From Scleromitrula shiraiana (Eukaryota; Ascomycota; Leotiomycetes; Helotiales; Sclerotiniaceae), in NCBI GenBank assembly GCA_028455995.1, contig JABELC010000002.1, positions 2,108,001 to 2,172,000 of the forward strand: DNA of 64,000 nt. Direction: 5' to 3'. A program made the translations under genes and the position numbers. The notes under the pieces are model-generated. The model searched no databases and had not been told where the DNA came from. It saw only the letters and a list, made by a program, of their open reading frames with translations. The first letter of the stretch is position 1; each line of letters starts with the position of its first letter. This document shows positions 1 to 10,513 of this stretch, one piece after another.

Positions 1-674
1 GTACCCCTGTTGAACTACCATTTCTCTCCACGACTCCTGCTCTACTTCAAGCTTGGTACGGTGGTAACGAAACTGGTAACTCGATTGCAGATGTGATATT
101 CGGTGATGTTAATCCTTCCGCCAAACTTCCTCTCTCTTTTCCAAAACGCATACAGGATAACCCAGCTTTCTTAAGCTTTAGATCCGAAAGAGGAAGGGTC
201 ATCTATGGTGAAGATGTTTATGTGGGATATAGATGGTACGAGAAGCTTGATCTGGAGGTGGAGTTTCCCTTTGGTCATGGGTTGAGTTATACAAAATTCG
301 AAATTTCAAACCTAGAAGTTTCGAAAACTGGCGAGCAATTAGCAACTAAAGTTAAAGTGAAGAACGTAGGAGGGAGAGCAGGAGCAGAGGTTATCCAACT
401 TTATATTAAACAAGAGAATTCGTCAATTGGAAGGCCGAGAAAAGAGCTGAAAGGCTTCCAGAAAGTGTTCTTGGAAAAAGGTGAAGAAAAGGTGGTTAAA
501 ATAAACACCCTAGAGCTTAAATATGCCGTTAGCTTTTGGGATGAGGTTCGAAATGCTTGGGTGGCCGAGAAGGGTTTCTATGAGGTTATCGCGGCAACTA
601 CAAGTGAAGAAGGAAAGGGTGAATTGAGAGGAAGGTTTGATATCGATAAAACCACGTGGTGGAATGGTTTGTAA
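1..674 (+). CDS. Beta-glucosidase, GH3 family, C-terminal part (5' end outside window)
   Basis: The frame is open from base 3 and stops with TAA at 672-674; the catalytic N-terminal half lies left of the window. The visible 223 residues hold the end of the GH3 C-terminal domain (motif AWYGGNETGNSIADVIFGD, then SAKLPLSFP), a YVGYRWYEK stretch, the GHGLSYTKF signature that precedes the last domain, and a fibronectin-III-like domain ending in WWNGL. In fungi these enzymes release glucose or other sugars from beta-glucosides, often outside the cell. The first in-frame GTG at 93 is not the real start. The gene faces a decayed rhamnosidase and lies near two sugar transporters, which suggests a plant-polymer or glycoside-use neighbourhood. 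The family call is firm; the substrate is not known. Confidence 0.9.
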   Translation, partial: TPVELPFLSTTPALLQAWYGGNETGNSIADVIFGDVNPSAKLPLSFPKRIQDNPAFLSFRSERGRVIYGEDVYVGYRWYEKLDLEVEFPFGHGLSYTKFEISNLEVSKTGEQLATKVKVKNVGGRAGAEVIQLYIKQENSSIGRPRKELKGFQKVFLEKGEEKVVKINTLELKYAVSFWDEVRNAWVAEKGFYEVIAATTSEEGKGELRGRFDIDKTTWWNGL

Positions 675-914
675 AGTCGTGAGCATTATCTTTGAAATTT
701 GGTTCACTATTTCGCTTCTTATCTTCCATCTAGCAATAATGGTTGGATGCATTGCTGGATTTCTATCGGTATTATCATTATCAAATTATTCTTTCACGAG
801 CACCAGGGGGTGTATTAATTCATATTCTCTCCGAACGGCAGTCTTCTGAAAGTACGGCCAGCTCTCAGCAGCATGGAGACTTTTGATATTATACTAGAAG
901 TTTGTGATCTAAAT
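675..914. other. Convergent 3' intergenic gap
   Basis: Short AT-rich spacer between the GH3 stop and the end of the decayed rhamnosidase. I see no gene. Confidence 0.6.
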
Positions 915-1360
915 TTAACTGATTTGTAGAGGGAATCGCAGAACATATTTTCCATGCTCAAGGTTGATCGACTTCCCGTTCACATGTCTCGATGTACCGG
1001 AATTGCCCTCAATATTCACAACGCATGTATCAAATAGCAGAACAACATTCGCTCTTGGCCCTACAGGAACCTTGAAATGCATCACAACCTCACCATCTCT
1101 CTTCATCCAATGTAATTTGATCTCTCCATATGGGGAATCAAAAACACCCTCCACCTCCCCAAACTCACTGCCATAATACGGACTGACAGAAAAGCTTCTC
1201 CACCCCTCTTCAACAACTTTCAAACCTAGCACATACCCATAAAACTATTCCAAAATACTCCCCAGCATATCATGACACTTACTCCTATATTCATCTTGCC
1301 AAAACTCCAATAGCGTTGTCTCTCCTCTTCGGAGAAATCGCATATAACTACGGGGTTCAC
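915..1360 (-). pseudogene. Alpha-L-rhamnosidase (GH78) C-terminal relic
   Basis: The minus strand reads GWRSFSVSPYYGSEFGEVEG and on through a short beta-sandwich, the usual C-terminal domain of bacterial-type rhamnosidases. Extending upstream past the nominal start gives TTLLEFWQDEYRSKCHDMLG, then SILE, a TAG stop at about 1246-1248, then FYGYVLG. The family normally has Trp here (ILEWFYGY), so TGG to TAG is a nonsense mutation. About 10 codons further up, the frame ends at another stop and no catalytic (alpha/alpha)6 barrel follows. Only about 145 codons remain of an enzyme that is usually 600-900 residues. It would have cut terminal rhamnose from pectin side chains or flavonoid glycosides. 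Confidence 0.75.
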
Positions 1361-1658
1361 GCTAGTGTCATATACATACAACCCCACTCTCCTATATAAT
1401 ATTCGCGGTTCTCCAGATTGTAAAAAGACTAATAATCTGATGCTCTTTGGTTCTTTCTGAACAGTAGTATGGCTTTCTTATCATAACATGATTTAACACA
1501 TTTTTGGGCTATTACATTATAATCGGATCGATGATAAACAATAACAATCTCGAAGTAAATTCAGGTGCTCCGTCTTCCTATTCCTAATATCCAGTCAATC
1601 CCCAGATTTTGTGCCATAAATGTCGAAGAACTAATCAGATCAATCAATCAATCTCATT

Positions 1659-3143
1659 TTAGGATACATTTTCTTCATGCGCATATAAGCCCTTTTCATT
1701 CATTGCAGCCCGAGCAGCTTCAGCGCCTGCAGGATCTTCTAATGCGTGAGGTACTAATTGATCACCAAAAAGTTGATCCATTTGCTTCAGTGTTTTTCCC
1801 TTTGTTCTATAGAAAATGTTACCATCAAGTTCATGATATTGTGACATACTCAGGGAAGAGAATCCAGTAAGAAGCAGCAGCTAATAAATTGCAAACCACA
1901 AAGGCATAGAAAAACTTGAATCCGATCTTCTCCAGGGCGAGAGGGGCAGTTTGACCAATTAAAATACCAAGGCACCAGTTCATCAATGTTGAGATAAAAT
2001 TTCCACGAGCTCGAATTTTAACAGGAAAAATCTCTGCTGGGTAACCCAACTGATAATTCCAGTGAATGTAAAGAAAAACGAGAAAACTAGATTCATGGCT
2101 ATCATTGCTCGTAGAGCATTGGCATTACTCGATCCTTGCCCATCGACGATATAGTATTGACTCAAAACTGCATTGACCAATAAGGCCAGGCCACAGCCTG
2201 TTGCTGAGAAAATCATTGGCTTGATTCTACCCAGTTTCTCAAGGAAAAACAAGCCGATCGCACAATAGACGATAGACAGAGATCCCGAGATACCAATCAT
2301 CATAAGAGAAGTGCGTGTGTCTATACCTAAAAGACTACCATGACTTATTCGTTACTAATCCGGACCATGACTTCACAGCAATTGTTTTCTCTGCAATGAT
2401 CGTATCGCGAATCTCGGCAAACTCAAGTTCGAGAAATTCATCATTTGAACCATCTCCATACAATTTGAAGAGAGCAAGTCGTGCTTCCTCATGTCGATCC
2501 TTTTCCATCAGCCAACGTGGAGATTCTTGCAAGAACCAGGTCCCAATAGCAAGCGCAAGACCTGGAACGACTTGGAAAGCCAAAGGGAATCGCCACTGGA
2601 AGCTCGAGCTAGTATAGTTACATCCGTATTCGATCAATTGAGCGGCAAAATAGCCCCATGAAAGCATGAACTGTAACAGTCCGCTCAAGGCTCCGCGATA
2701 AGAAGCTTCAGCAATCTCAGAGCAGTACATAGGAACAAGGGCAGAGAGGATGCCGACCGCGATACCAGCGATAAGACGACCAGCTATGAGCATGCCAACG
2801 GTAGCAGCACCGGCTTGAAGGGCACAACCGAAGGCAGAGATAGTGCCGCCAAGGGCGATTGTTTTCTTTCGTCCAAGAACATCCGCTAACCAAGTGACAG
2901 ATGATGCACCGAGAATAGCACCTCATGTAAAAGAAGATACTATACCTCCCTCTGTAGCCGCATCTGGTGCTCCGAAGTATGCGATAAACTCTGGCTGTTC
3001 AATAGTAGAGGTTACAATACCACTATCATAACCAAAAAGAAAGCCTAAAAATACATTAGATGTTTTCAAAAATCAGAAAAGATCATCAACCCATCTCCGA
3101 TGGCCAGGAAAAGGCCTGAGCCAATTGTAACTGCTTTTCCCAT
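1659..3143 (-). pseudogene. MFS sugar transporter, inactivated
   Basis: Reading from ATG at 3143, the fragments follow a fungal hexose transporter from end to end: MGKAVTIGSGLFLAIGDG, FLFGYDSGIV, ADVLGRKKT, AGRLIAGIAVG, FLQESPRWL, FFLEKLGR, YPAEIFPVKIRARGN and TKGKTLKQMDQLFGDQ. Two introns are recognisable: about 3046-3091, and 1807-1849, which restores FPE-TKGK. Three lesions break it. There is a TGA stop inside the FT-GAILGA stretch. A deletion of about 35-40 codons near 2330 removes the QLSGINVINYYGPRIY helix and joins NKSW out of frame to LGIDTRTS. A one-base loss near 2042 turns WVYPAEIFP into SWVTQQRFF. It lies head to head with an intact MFS sugar transporter but is not a simple copy of it. 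Confidence 0.85.
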
Positions 3144-4247
3144 TGTCTCTAATTATTCTACTAATTCAAACTCATTTCTTTGCGGACGTTCGTATGCATT
3201 AATATAAAGAAGACGGCGACTTAAATGCCTCTGATGAGGAGCATTTGTCCTGGATTAAATAGTCACCAAGAGATCATTTCTATCATGGCGTCTCTAGCGT
3301 CGAGGTTCTACACAACTTTGCAGCGAGAGAATTAACTTCATTGGTACAAGTTGTATGTACTGTGTACGTAGGCATATTTTGCATTGGTAGGCAGGTCGTT
3401 GTGGTAAAGAAGACGGGCAAGTACCCTCGGCATCCATCGACGTTATTTCGACCTAAAGACCCCCGAAGTTACCTAGGCACATGACACTTCACGCCTACTC
3501 TTGGCATGAATTGTTATCGCACTCGATATCTTCAATAACTCACAAAATCCTCGACATTTTGTAAACAAACACATCTCTTAAAATACAAAGTTCGGCCAGA
3601 AAATGACATCAGCAGATTTTACAAGTTCATCCCTAGCAAACCCAATGCCCGAACAAAAGTCATTCCCACCTTCCTTTTTCAGTAAGCATATTCTGTAGAT
3701 CTGGGACAATTTTCACGGGCCGAGGTAAATAACGGCACTTGAATCATGATTTGGAGGAGTCTCCAGGTTTACGTTAGTCAAGAGTTCAATTATGGGGTTT
3801 AATAGTTAGAGGATACTCGAGTAGATATTCGTATTATGGATCCTTAATAGATTAGAGTTCGTGTGTTTCACGTAGCATATTGTGTTATGACGCGAAAGCA
3901 AGCAAACGGGGTACTACCGACATGATTCATATATCATAGCTGTTCAACTACTAGATATGTATATAGTATACTAAGAGAACGGACGAACAGCGGCCATCAA
4001 GAAATCAAGTATTAGTAGCACTATTACATGGTTATTGCATGATGTGGAGTTTGATATATAAGGATGGAGAGGTACATGTCCATACTCACATTTCAAGCTC
4101 GTTGTGCTACTCAATTCTTTTTGTTCTCGTCACCTAGTACGAGGTTTTAGTGATAAATACATACAACAAATGAAACAATAGATAAACTTCTTATTTCGAT
4201 TCAGTTTAGTTGGATTATTTAGTTTTCTACAGGAGAATATCGCGAAT
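3144..4247. other. Divergent intergenic region between two transporter genes
   Basis: About 1.1 kb between the dead minus-strand transporter and the start of the intact plus-strand one. It should contain the promoter of the latter; I see no convincing gene or repeat. Small plus and minus frames around 4130-4430 are shadows of exon 1 and intron 1 of the next gene. Confidence 0.5.
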
Positions 4248-6294
4248 ATGTTTGGTGGAAGATATTTCGGCCTGCGAGGGCAGAGGTTAAATCTCGCTGT
4301 TGGAGTTATTGCTGGATTGGATTTCTTGTGAGTGTTATTCTTCAGTAAATTTGTTAATTTCTGGGGATGCGGGTGCGCGAAACTCCTGCCACAGCACTGT
4401 CCTTGCAGATCATCACGCTTTGCCAAGACCAGAGCTTCTGAAGAAATTGCTAATTCAGATATGCAGACTTTTCGGATACGACCAAGGAGTCATGGGTAAG
4501 TAGCAATTTCACTGAGGGGTTGAATGTTTGCTAATTTTGATAGGCGGGCTACTTACCCTCCCTTCGTTCGTTAGAACATTCCCTGAGATTGACACTGTCA
4601 ATGATACCTCGAACTATACGTCAACAATTCAAGGTATCTCAGTAGCCAGTTACAATATAGGATGTTTTATTGGTGCCATCTTTACCATCTTTATTGGAGA
4701 CATTCTTGGTCGTCGGTGGATGATCTTGGTGGGTTCAGCAATCATGATCGTGGGAGCTGTTCTCCAAACCTCTTCTTTTAGTCTCGGCCAACTTATTGCA
4801 GGACGTGTGATTACCGGTTTTGGAAATGGCATGAATACTAGCACAGTTCCCACATGGGCTTCCGAAACCTCGAAGTCTCATAAGAGAGGGAAGATGGTGA
4901 TGATCGAAGGTGCTATGATTACAGGAGGTATCGCCCTATCATATTGGCTCGATTTCGGTTTCTCCTTTTTGGAGCCAAGTTCCATTTCTTGGAGATTCCC
5001 AATTGGCTTTCAAATCTTCCCTGCACTTGTTCTGGTTATATTTATCCTAGAATTACCAGAATCTCCCCGGTAAATTCCATTATCCGCAAATATTAAAAGC
5101 GATTGTATTAATCATCCACTTAGCTGGCTCATTCTGAAGGGAAAGGAAGCAGAGGCAATCAGCGTCATCGCTGCATTGGCTGATCTTCCTCAAGATGATC
5201 ATCTTGTCCACACCGAATTCACTGAAATTAAGGACACTGTTCTCGAGATGTCCGCTTATGGTTACCGAGACCTGTTCACAATGGGTCCAGAACGTAATTT
5301 CCATCGCGTCGTTCTCGCCTACGTGAATCAAGTATTCCAGCAGATTTCTGGTATCAATCTAATTACCTATTATGCCGCCACCATCTTCGAGAAATACATC
5401 GGTCTTGATGGGACTACTTCCCGGATTTTGGCCGCCGCAAATGGAACCGAGTATTTCCTTGCTTCCTGGATTGCAGTGTATACAATCGAACGTTTTGGTC
5501 GTCGTACTCTCATGTTGTTTGGAGCATTTGGTATGACAGGAAGCATGGTAATCCTCAGCATCATGGATTACCTCTCTCAAAATAATATAGGCGGCTCTCC
5601 CCCTGGTATCGTATCCGCCGTATTCCTCTTCGTGTTCAACACATTCTTTGCCATTGGTTGGCGTAAGTATACCAGTTTCTTTGATTTCATCCTCCAGGCC
5701 CAAACGGCGATTTTCATGTTTCATTTTCTGTATTCGTATAGTTTGCCAGTCCAGACAAATCACTCAGTTGCCTTTCAAATCGTTACTAATTATTGAACTC
5801 TAGTTGGTATGACATGGCTATACCCTGCCGAGATTGTGCCTCTCAAAATTAGAGCTCCTGCTAATGGCTTATCTACATCCGCTAACTGGATTTTTAACTT
5901 CATGGTCGTGATGATAACACCTGTTGCATTCAATTCTATCGGCTACCAAACGTACATCATCTTCGCTGTTATTAACGCGTTTATCATTCCAGTCGTTTAT
6001 TTCTTCTATCCGGAAACTGCATATAGAAGCTTGGAGGAGATCGATAACATTTTCATCAAGACTAAGAGTTGGTTCAGTGTGGTCAGCGTAGCAAATAATG
6101 AACCGTTGAGATATGGCAAACATGGTGAGTTGCTAATTGATTACGAAAACACGGCAGAACATGCAAGGAGAACGAAGAGCTTAGGAAATGACGGTGGAAA
6201 AAAGTATGACAGGGGAGTTTTGCACAAGGAGAATATAGCGGATGGAGAAAGTGGAGATGGTAGTCTGGAGAAGGGTCTTGGTGGATCAAGGTGA
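4248..6294 (+). CDS. MFS sugar (hexose-type) transporter
   Basis: Five exons, 4248-4327, 4467-4495, 4544-5069, 5124-5662 and 5804-6294, join in phase to a 554-residue protein. ATG 4248 gives MFGGRYFGLRGQRLN and a first helix that splices into LLFGYDQGVMGGLL. Sugar-porter signatures are present in order: GDILGRRW, AGRVITGFGNGMN, ELPESPR-WL, QQISGINLITYYAATIFE, ERFGRR, YPAEIVPLKIRAPANG and FYPETAYRSLEEID. About 12 membrane helices are expected and a charged tail of some 90 residues follows. Family knowledge points to proton-coupled uptake of hexose or a related sugar at the plasma membrane; the exact substrate cannot be read. All lengths and splice phases are normal, unlike its broken neighbour at 1659-3143. 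Confidence 0.92.
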
Positions 6295-6809
6295 GATAGT
6301 CATGGAGGAAGGTCAGATAGTCAGCAAATAATGCGAATAGTTCAAATGGATGATGATCTACTTAGATTGCTGATGGCGGTGGCCAATTATACCCAATGAT
6401 ATTAACAGTCTTTCAAAAAAGAAGACCGCATTATTTGAGATAGGAACTATCAGTTTGATAAGGCAGCTTCAAGCAGACAGTTTGGGGAATGTGAGTAAAT
6501 CCCAGGGTATTAAAATCTAAGGATATTTTCCTTCCATCGAGTAGCTCATTTCGATATTTCTTTCTCATACTGCTGCTATATCGTATTTCGAACCAAACTC
6601 GGTAAGTAAACAAGCAGTGTGCAGAAGCCAATTAGTTCTCCACTTAAAAGCTAGACAAGTGTAATAAATCATGTTATCTTCTTCTCACTACTTATGCTAA
6701 CGAGCTATGAGATGATACTTGAAGGATTACGTGATTCTTGAAGCTTGATGTCTCTTCGTCTCATACCCTGGTAAAGCTGGAATGATATGTCTCAAGCTGG
6801 ATGAGTGAA
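6295..6809. other. Intergenic, no gene seen
   Basis: About 515 bp downstream of the sugar transporter. I see no open frame with protein-like character and no repeat. Confidence 0.5.
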
Positions 6810-7109
6810 TCAATTGAATTTCTTGGTCCTCTTGCAGAAGATGCACTGATGCAGTAAGTTATCTTGAGACTCCCCTTCACGGTACATGTTTGCACACACA
6901 CCAATGGGTGTGGTACTTCTCAGCATATCCACTGTTGATGGTGAAGCAGGGTTCAAGGACTGGCCCAACTTCACATTCATAACTTCATAAGAATCCTTTC
7001 TCGACAAATGTTTCATTTGAGCTTCCATATCCTCAATTGCATACGCATCTGCAGCATGCATAAGTAATTCTGCATACCTTTCATCAAATTCTCTATCCGT
7101 GACACTCAT
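6810..7109 (-). CDS. Small hypothetical protein, possibly a fragment
   Basis: A 99-codon frame from a true ATG (7107-7109). The N-terminal half is acidic and probably helical (FDERYAELLMHAADAYAIED); the C-terminus is basic with a CxxC pair (HQCIFCKRTKKFN). I do not recognise the family. It sits at the edge of the repeat block and begins only about 170 bp from the first inverted-repeat element, so it could be the truncated end of a longer gene. Composition is protein-like, but there is no independent support. Confidence 0.35.
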   Translation of the reverse strand: MSVTDREFDERYAELLMHAADAYAIEDMEAQMKHLSRKDSYEVMNVKLGQSLNPASPSTVDMLRSTTPIGVCANMYREGESQDNLLHQCIFCKRTKKFN

Positions 7110-7276
7110 CCCATTGTAGTCATTAAAGTTTTTTGCTCACATCTAATCTTGTCTCAATACTTATCGAGGTTCGTGACTTGGGAAGCCTATATGTTAAGCA
7201 TTTGCGGGGTAATCTCAAGGAATGAACTTTGATCAATTAATGTCACAAGCTTAGGTCAAATACATATCAAAGTAAC

Positions 7277-8162
7277 CCCTACGGTATCACGTATTCAGGG
7301 AGCGAACCTAAATAAAATTCAATGACTTCCCTAAATAAACTTCAAGAAATCGGTCATTTTAATGCTTGAGCATACTAAAACTTCAAATACCGACATACTA
7401 AATTTGCAATTAACTAAAAATTGAATTTTATATAATATAAAATAATCAAATTTAAACTCAAAGATTAACCTCAAATAAATTCTAAATAAACTTCAACTAA
7501 AATTCATTGACAAATTTAAAGCTATACCTAAAATAGCCTTATCATCGATCTCATATTACATTCAATTTTTTAATAAATTCTTATTAATTAAAAATTAATC
7601 TAACTCTTTATCAATTTAATCTAATCTATATAAATATAGCCTCAAACTATAAAGCCTTAATCACTTTTAACTAACTTCAACTTTATTCTTTATAAATTAA
7701 TAATTTTATCAAAATATAAATGATTTTCTATAAAATTTGAAAGTATATTTATATTACTTTTTTATATATACTAATATTAGTTTAAGTATATTAATAATAA
7801 AAAAAGTACAGAATTGATCTTAATATATTAATTAAATTAAAAAATAATAAAACATATCAATTATTAATATATATTGATTTTATATATAAATATAATTTTA
7901 TATATAAATATAATTTTATATACAAATGTAATTTTGTATATAAATATAAATAAAAATATATTAATTTTATATATAAACATTATATTAATCTAATTCTATA
8001 TAATTACCTAAAATAAACCTAAAAATCTAAATTGAATTTGTATTAATAAATAATCACTCCCTAAAAATCAACTTATAATGCAATTGAAATTTCAATTATA
8101 ATATGAAAATTTCCTTCTTTGAATAGTATTCAAGAAATCCCTAAATAGGTGATACCGTAGGG
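7277..8162. mobile_element. Non-autonomous TIR element, copy 1 (RIP-damaged, G-depleted)
   Basis: An 886-bp AT-rich block bounded by inverted termini. The left end is CCCTACGGTATCACGTATTC and continues AGGGA; the right end is the same read in reverse with two mismatches in 25 bp. A 3-bp direct repeat AAC flanks both sides (7274-7276 and 8163-8165), as expected of a target-site duplication. The interior has almost no G on the plus strand (in 7621-7680 I count 13 C and 2 G), so damage fell mainly on one strand. There is no open frame. TIR superfamily is not assignable; 3-bp duplications occur in CACTA, PIF-Harbinger and some others. Confidence 0.85.
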
Positions 8163-8520
8163 AACACAGATCTGTGACTGATTGACCATCTACATTCAAA
8201 CCTCACAGGACGCCATTCGATTTTCCTCTTAAATAGCCTCTGTCAGCCATTGGCTGTATAATCCAATACAATATTCCGAAAACCCGTTTCTAAGTTTTTT
8301 GGGGGTTCTTCTTGGCTTTCCATACCCCATTTCAGTATACCTGGCACTAAAACTTAGGATTTTAGGCCTTACACAAGCCTTTCTATCACCCTAAACTTCT
8401 TGCGACCGTCAAACCTAATCTCATGGAATTTCTTCTTAAGTTCAAGATATAACGGTGATCTTTGACCTAAACAGCAATATAAGGCCCCACTTAACTTGCA
8501 AGATGATGTTTCTTTGATGA
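8163..8520. other. Undamaged spacer between two element copies
   Basis: About 350 bp of ordinary base composition lying between two strongly AT-rich element copies. I see no gene. The sharp change in composition at both edges supports the element boundaries. Confidence 0.6.
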
Positions 8521-9440
8521 CCCTACGGTATCACGTATTCAAGGAGCGAACCTGAATAGAATTCAATGACTTCTCTAAATGAACTTCAGGAAATTAGCTA
8601 TTTTAATATTTGAATACACTAAAACTTCAAATATTAATATATTAAACTTGTAATTAATTAAAAATTGAATTTTATATAATATAAAATAATTAAATTTAAA
8701 TTCAAGAATTAATTTTGGATAAATTTTAGATAAATTTTAATTAAAACTCATTATTAAATTTAAAACTATATTTAAAATAGCTTTGTTATTGATTTTATAT
8801 TATAAAATTATATAACTTTTTAATAAATTCATTTTTATTGATTAAAAATTTATTTAATTTTTTATCAATTTGATTTAATCTATATAAATATAGTTTTAGA
8901 TTATAAAGTTATAATTTTAGACTTTATTTTTTATGAATCAATAATTTTATTATTTTAAAGAAGATTTTAAAAAAGATGATTTTCTATAAAAAATTATAGA
9001 ATTTGAAGGTATATTTATATTATTTTTTAATATATATTATTATTAATAATATCAATTTGAATATATTAATAATAAAAAGAATGTGGGATTGATTTTGATA
9101 TATTAATTAAATTAAGAAATAATGAAATATATTAATTATTAATATATATTAATATATATTAATATATTTAAAAATAATAATGCATTAATTTTATATATAA
9201 ATAAAAATATATTAATTTTATATATAAATAAGAATGTATTAATTTTATATATAAACTTTATATTAATTTAATACTAAATAATTATCCGAAGTAAACTTAA
9301 ATATTTAAATTGAATTTGTATTAATATAAGATTATTTCCTAAAAATTAATTTATAATATAATTGAAATTTTAATTATAATACGAAAATTTCCTTTTTTGA
9401 ATGGTATTCAAGAAATCCCTGAATACGTGATACCGTAGGG
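8521..9440. mobile_element. Non-autonomous TIR element, copy 2 (RIP-damaged, C-depleted)
   Basis: A 920-bp second copy of the element at 7277-8162, in the same orientation, with the same 25-bp termini and flanked by TGA on both sides (8518-8520 and 9441-9443). Aligned by eye, it keeps G where copy 1 has A and shows T where copy 1 keeps C; in 8881-8940 I count 5 G and 2 C. So copy 2 lost cytosines on the plus strand while copy 1 lost them on the minus strand. No coding capacity remains in either copy, but the termini stay GC-bearing and nearly identical. Confidence 0.85.
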
Positions 9441-9733
9441 TGAAATATGAGAGAGCCTTACCAAATCGCCATCATCAATCCTGGTACCCCCCAGAGTATA
9501 CGCTCAGCCTTTAAAAGATCTCACTCTGGTTGTACAGCCAGTGAGGCTGAATCAATCCTAGGTATAAGCGCTATATGTGGGCAGCATTTCTACGTGTCAA
9601 CGCAAGTGAAACGTGAAAATTTGAATATACAAAATCTCGCACTTTTGTTTGCTTGTTTCTAAAGGTTTTTTTGTTGTGTTTATAATTCTTGAATTACAGT
9701 ACTATTGAAGTGGGAATCTTTGAGATTGTCAAG

Positions 9734-10513
9734 ATGAATACAAACGCAAGGCGTCGTGGTGCGAAAGTCGCTCCTTCATATTACCCCCGCGTGCTCTTCC
9801 ATACTTTGAGATTTGCGCAGTTGCTTGCGGCGATAATCGTTGGAGTGGCGATGAGCCATTTCATGTACTATTTACGTATGTATACATATATCGGGAAAAG
9901 ATAGAGATAGTTAAGCAACAGTCTACTAACGGGGGTCTTAGAACATGAGAAATTCTATTTGCCATGGCAATTCCTCGTTCTGCTAGCAGTATCCTGGGCA
10001 ACCATTGCAACTTTGACTCTCACGATTATTCTCTACAATCGGACATATCTATCTCCGAAATTCAACTGCTTTCTTAATTCATTTATCTCAATTGCATGGA
10101 TAGCTGGCTTTGGTCTGTTGACTTGGTCCTTGAGCAATACATTGAAAAAGAGCTGCAATGTCACGAACTGGGGAAGTTCAACTGGTGTCAATGTTTGCCG
10201 AGAGTACAAGGGGCTATGGATATTCACTCTCATTGGTGCTGTCGCTTCATTGGCAGCACTTGGATTGGACATCTCGACACATATCAAATCTACACGCAAA
10301 GGAGTTTATGTCTCGCCGGAAGATGACCAAAACGAAGCTATGCTGAAGGGTATTGGGATTATGGCTCAAGAAATGAAGAATAGGACGAATCAGCAAGCAC
10401 CAATGGGATACGAATCGCGAAGAGGAGAGCCAATGGAAACTGATATTGCTTATCATAATAGGTATGGGTCAAATGAACATGATGAATACGAAAGGGAAGC
10501 ATTCAAAGATTGA
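9734..10513 (+). CDS. MARVEL-like four-helix membrane protein
   Basis: Two exons, 9734-9875 and 9942-10513, with a 66-nt intron carrying a CTAAC branch site; they join as MYYL-QHEKFYLPW to give 237 residues. Four hydrophobic segments are visible: near residues 20-45, FLVLLAVSWATIATLTLTII, a SFISIAWIAGFGLLTW helix with the short loop typical of the fold, and LWIFTLIGAVASLAALGLD. A Cys pair lies in the last luminal loop, and a polar cytoplasmic tail of about 75 residues with several Tyr and acidic residues ends it. Fungal MARVEL proteins sit in plasma or vesicle membranes and their roles are mostly unknown. The ATG at 9734 is chosen because it starts the basic leader MNTNARRRGAK. The second RIP element ends 290 bp upstream. 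Confidence 0.82.

Noticed and set aside
510..1232. Overlapping open frames opposite the GH3 and rhamnosidase sequences
   Set aside because: They are antisense to recognisable protein and have no independent support.
9447..9662. 71-codon plus-strand frame right after the second TIR element
   Set aside because: No recognisable domain, no clear promoter or splice signals, and it ends just before the MARVEL gene.
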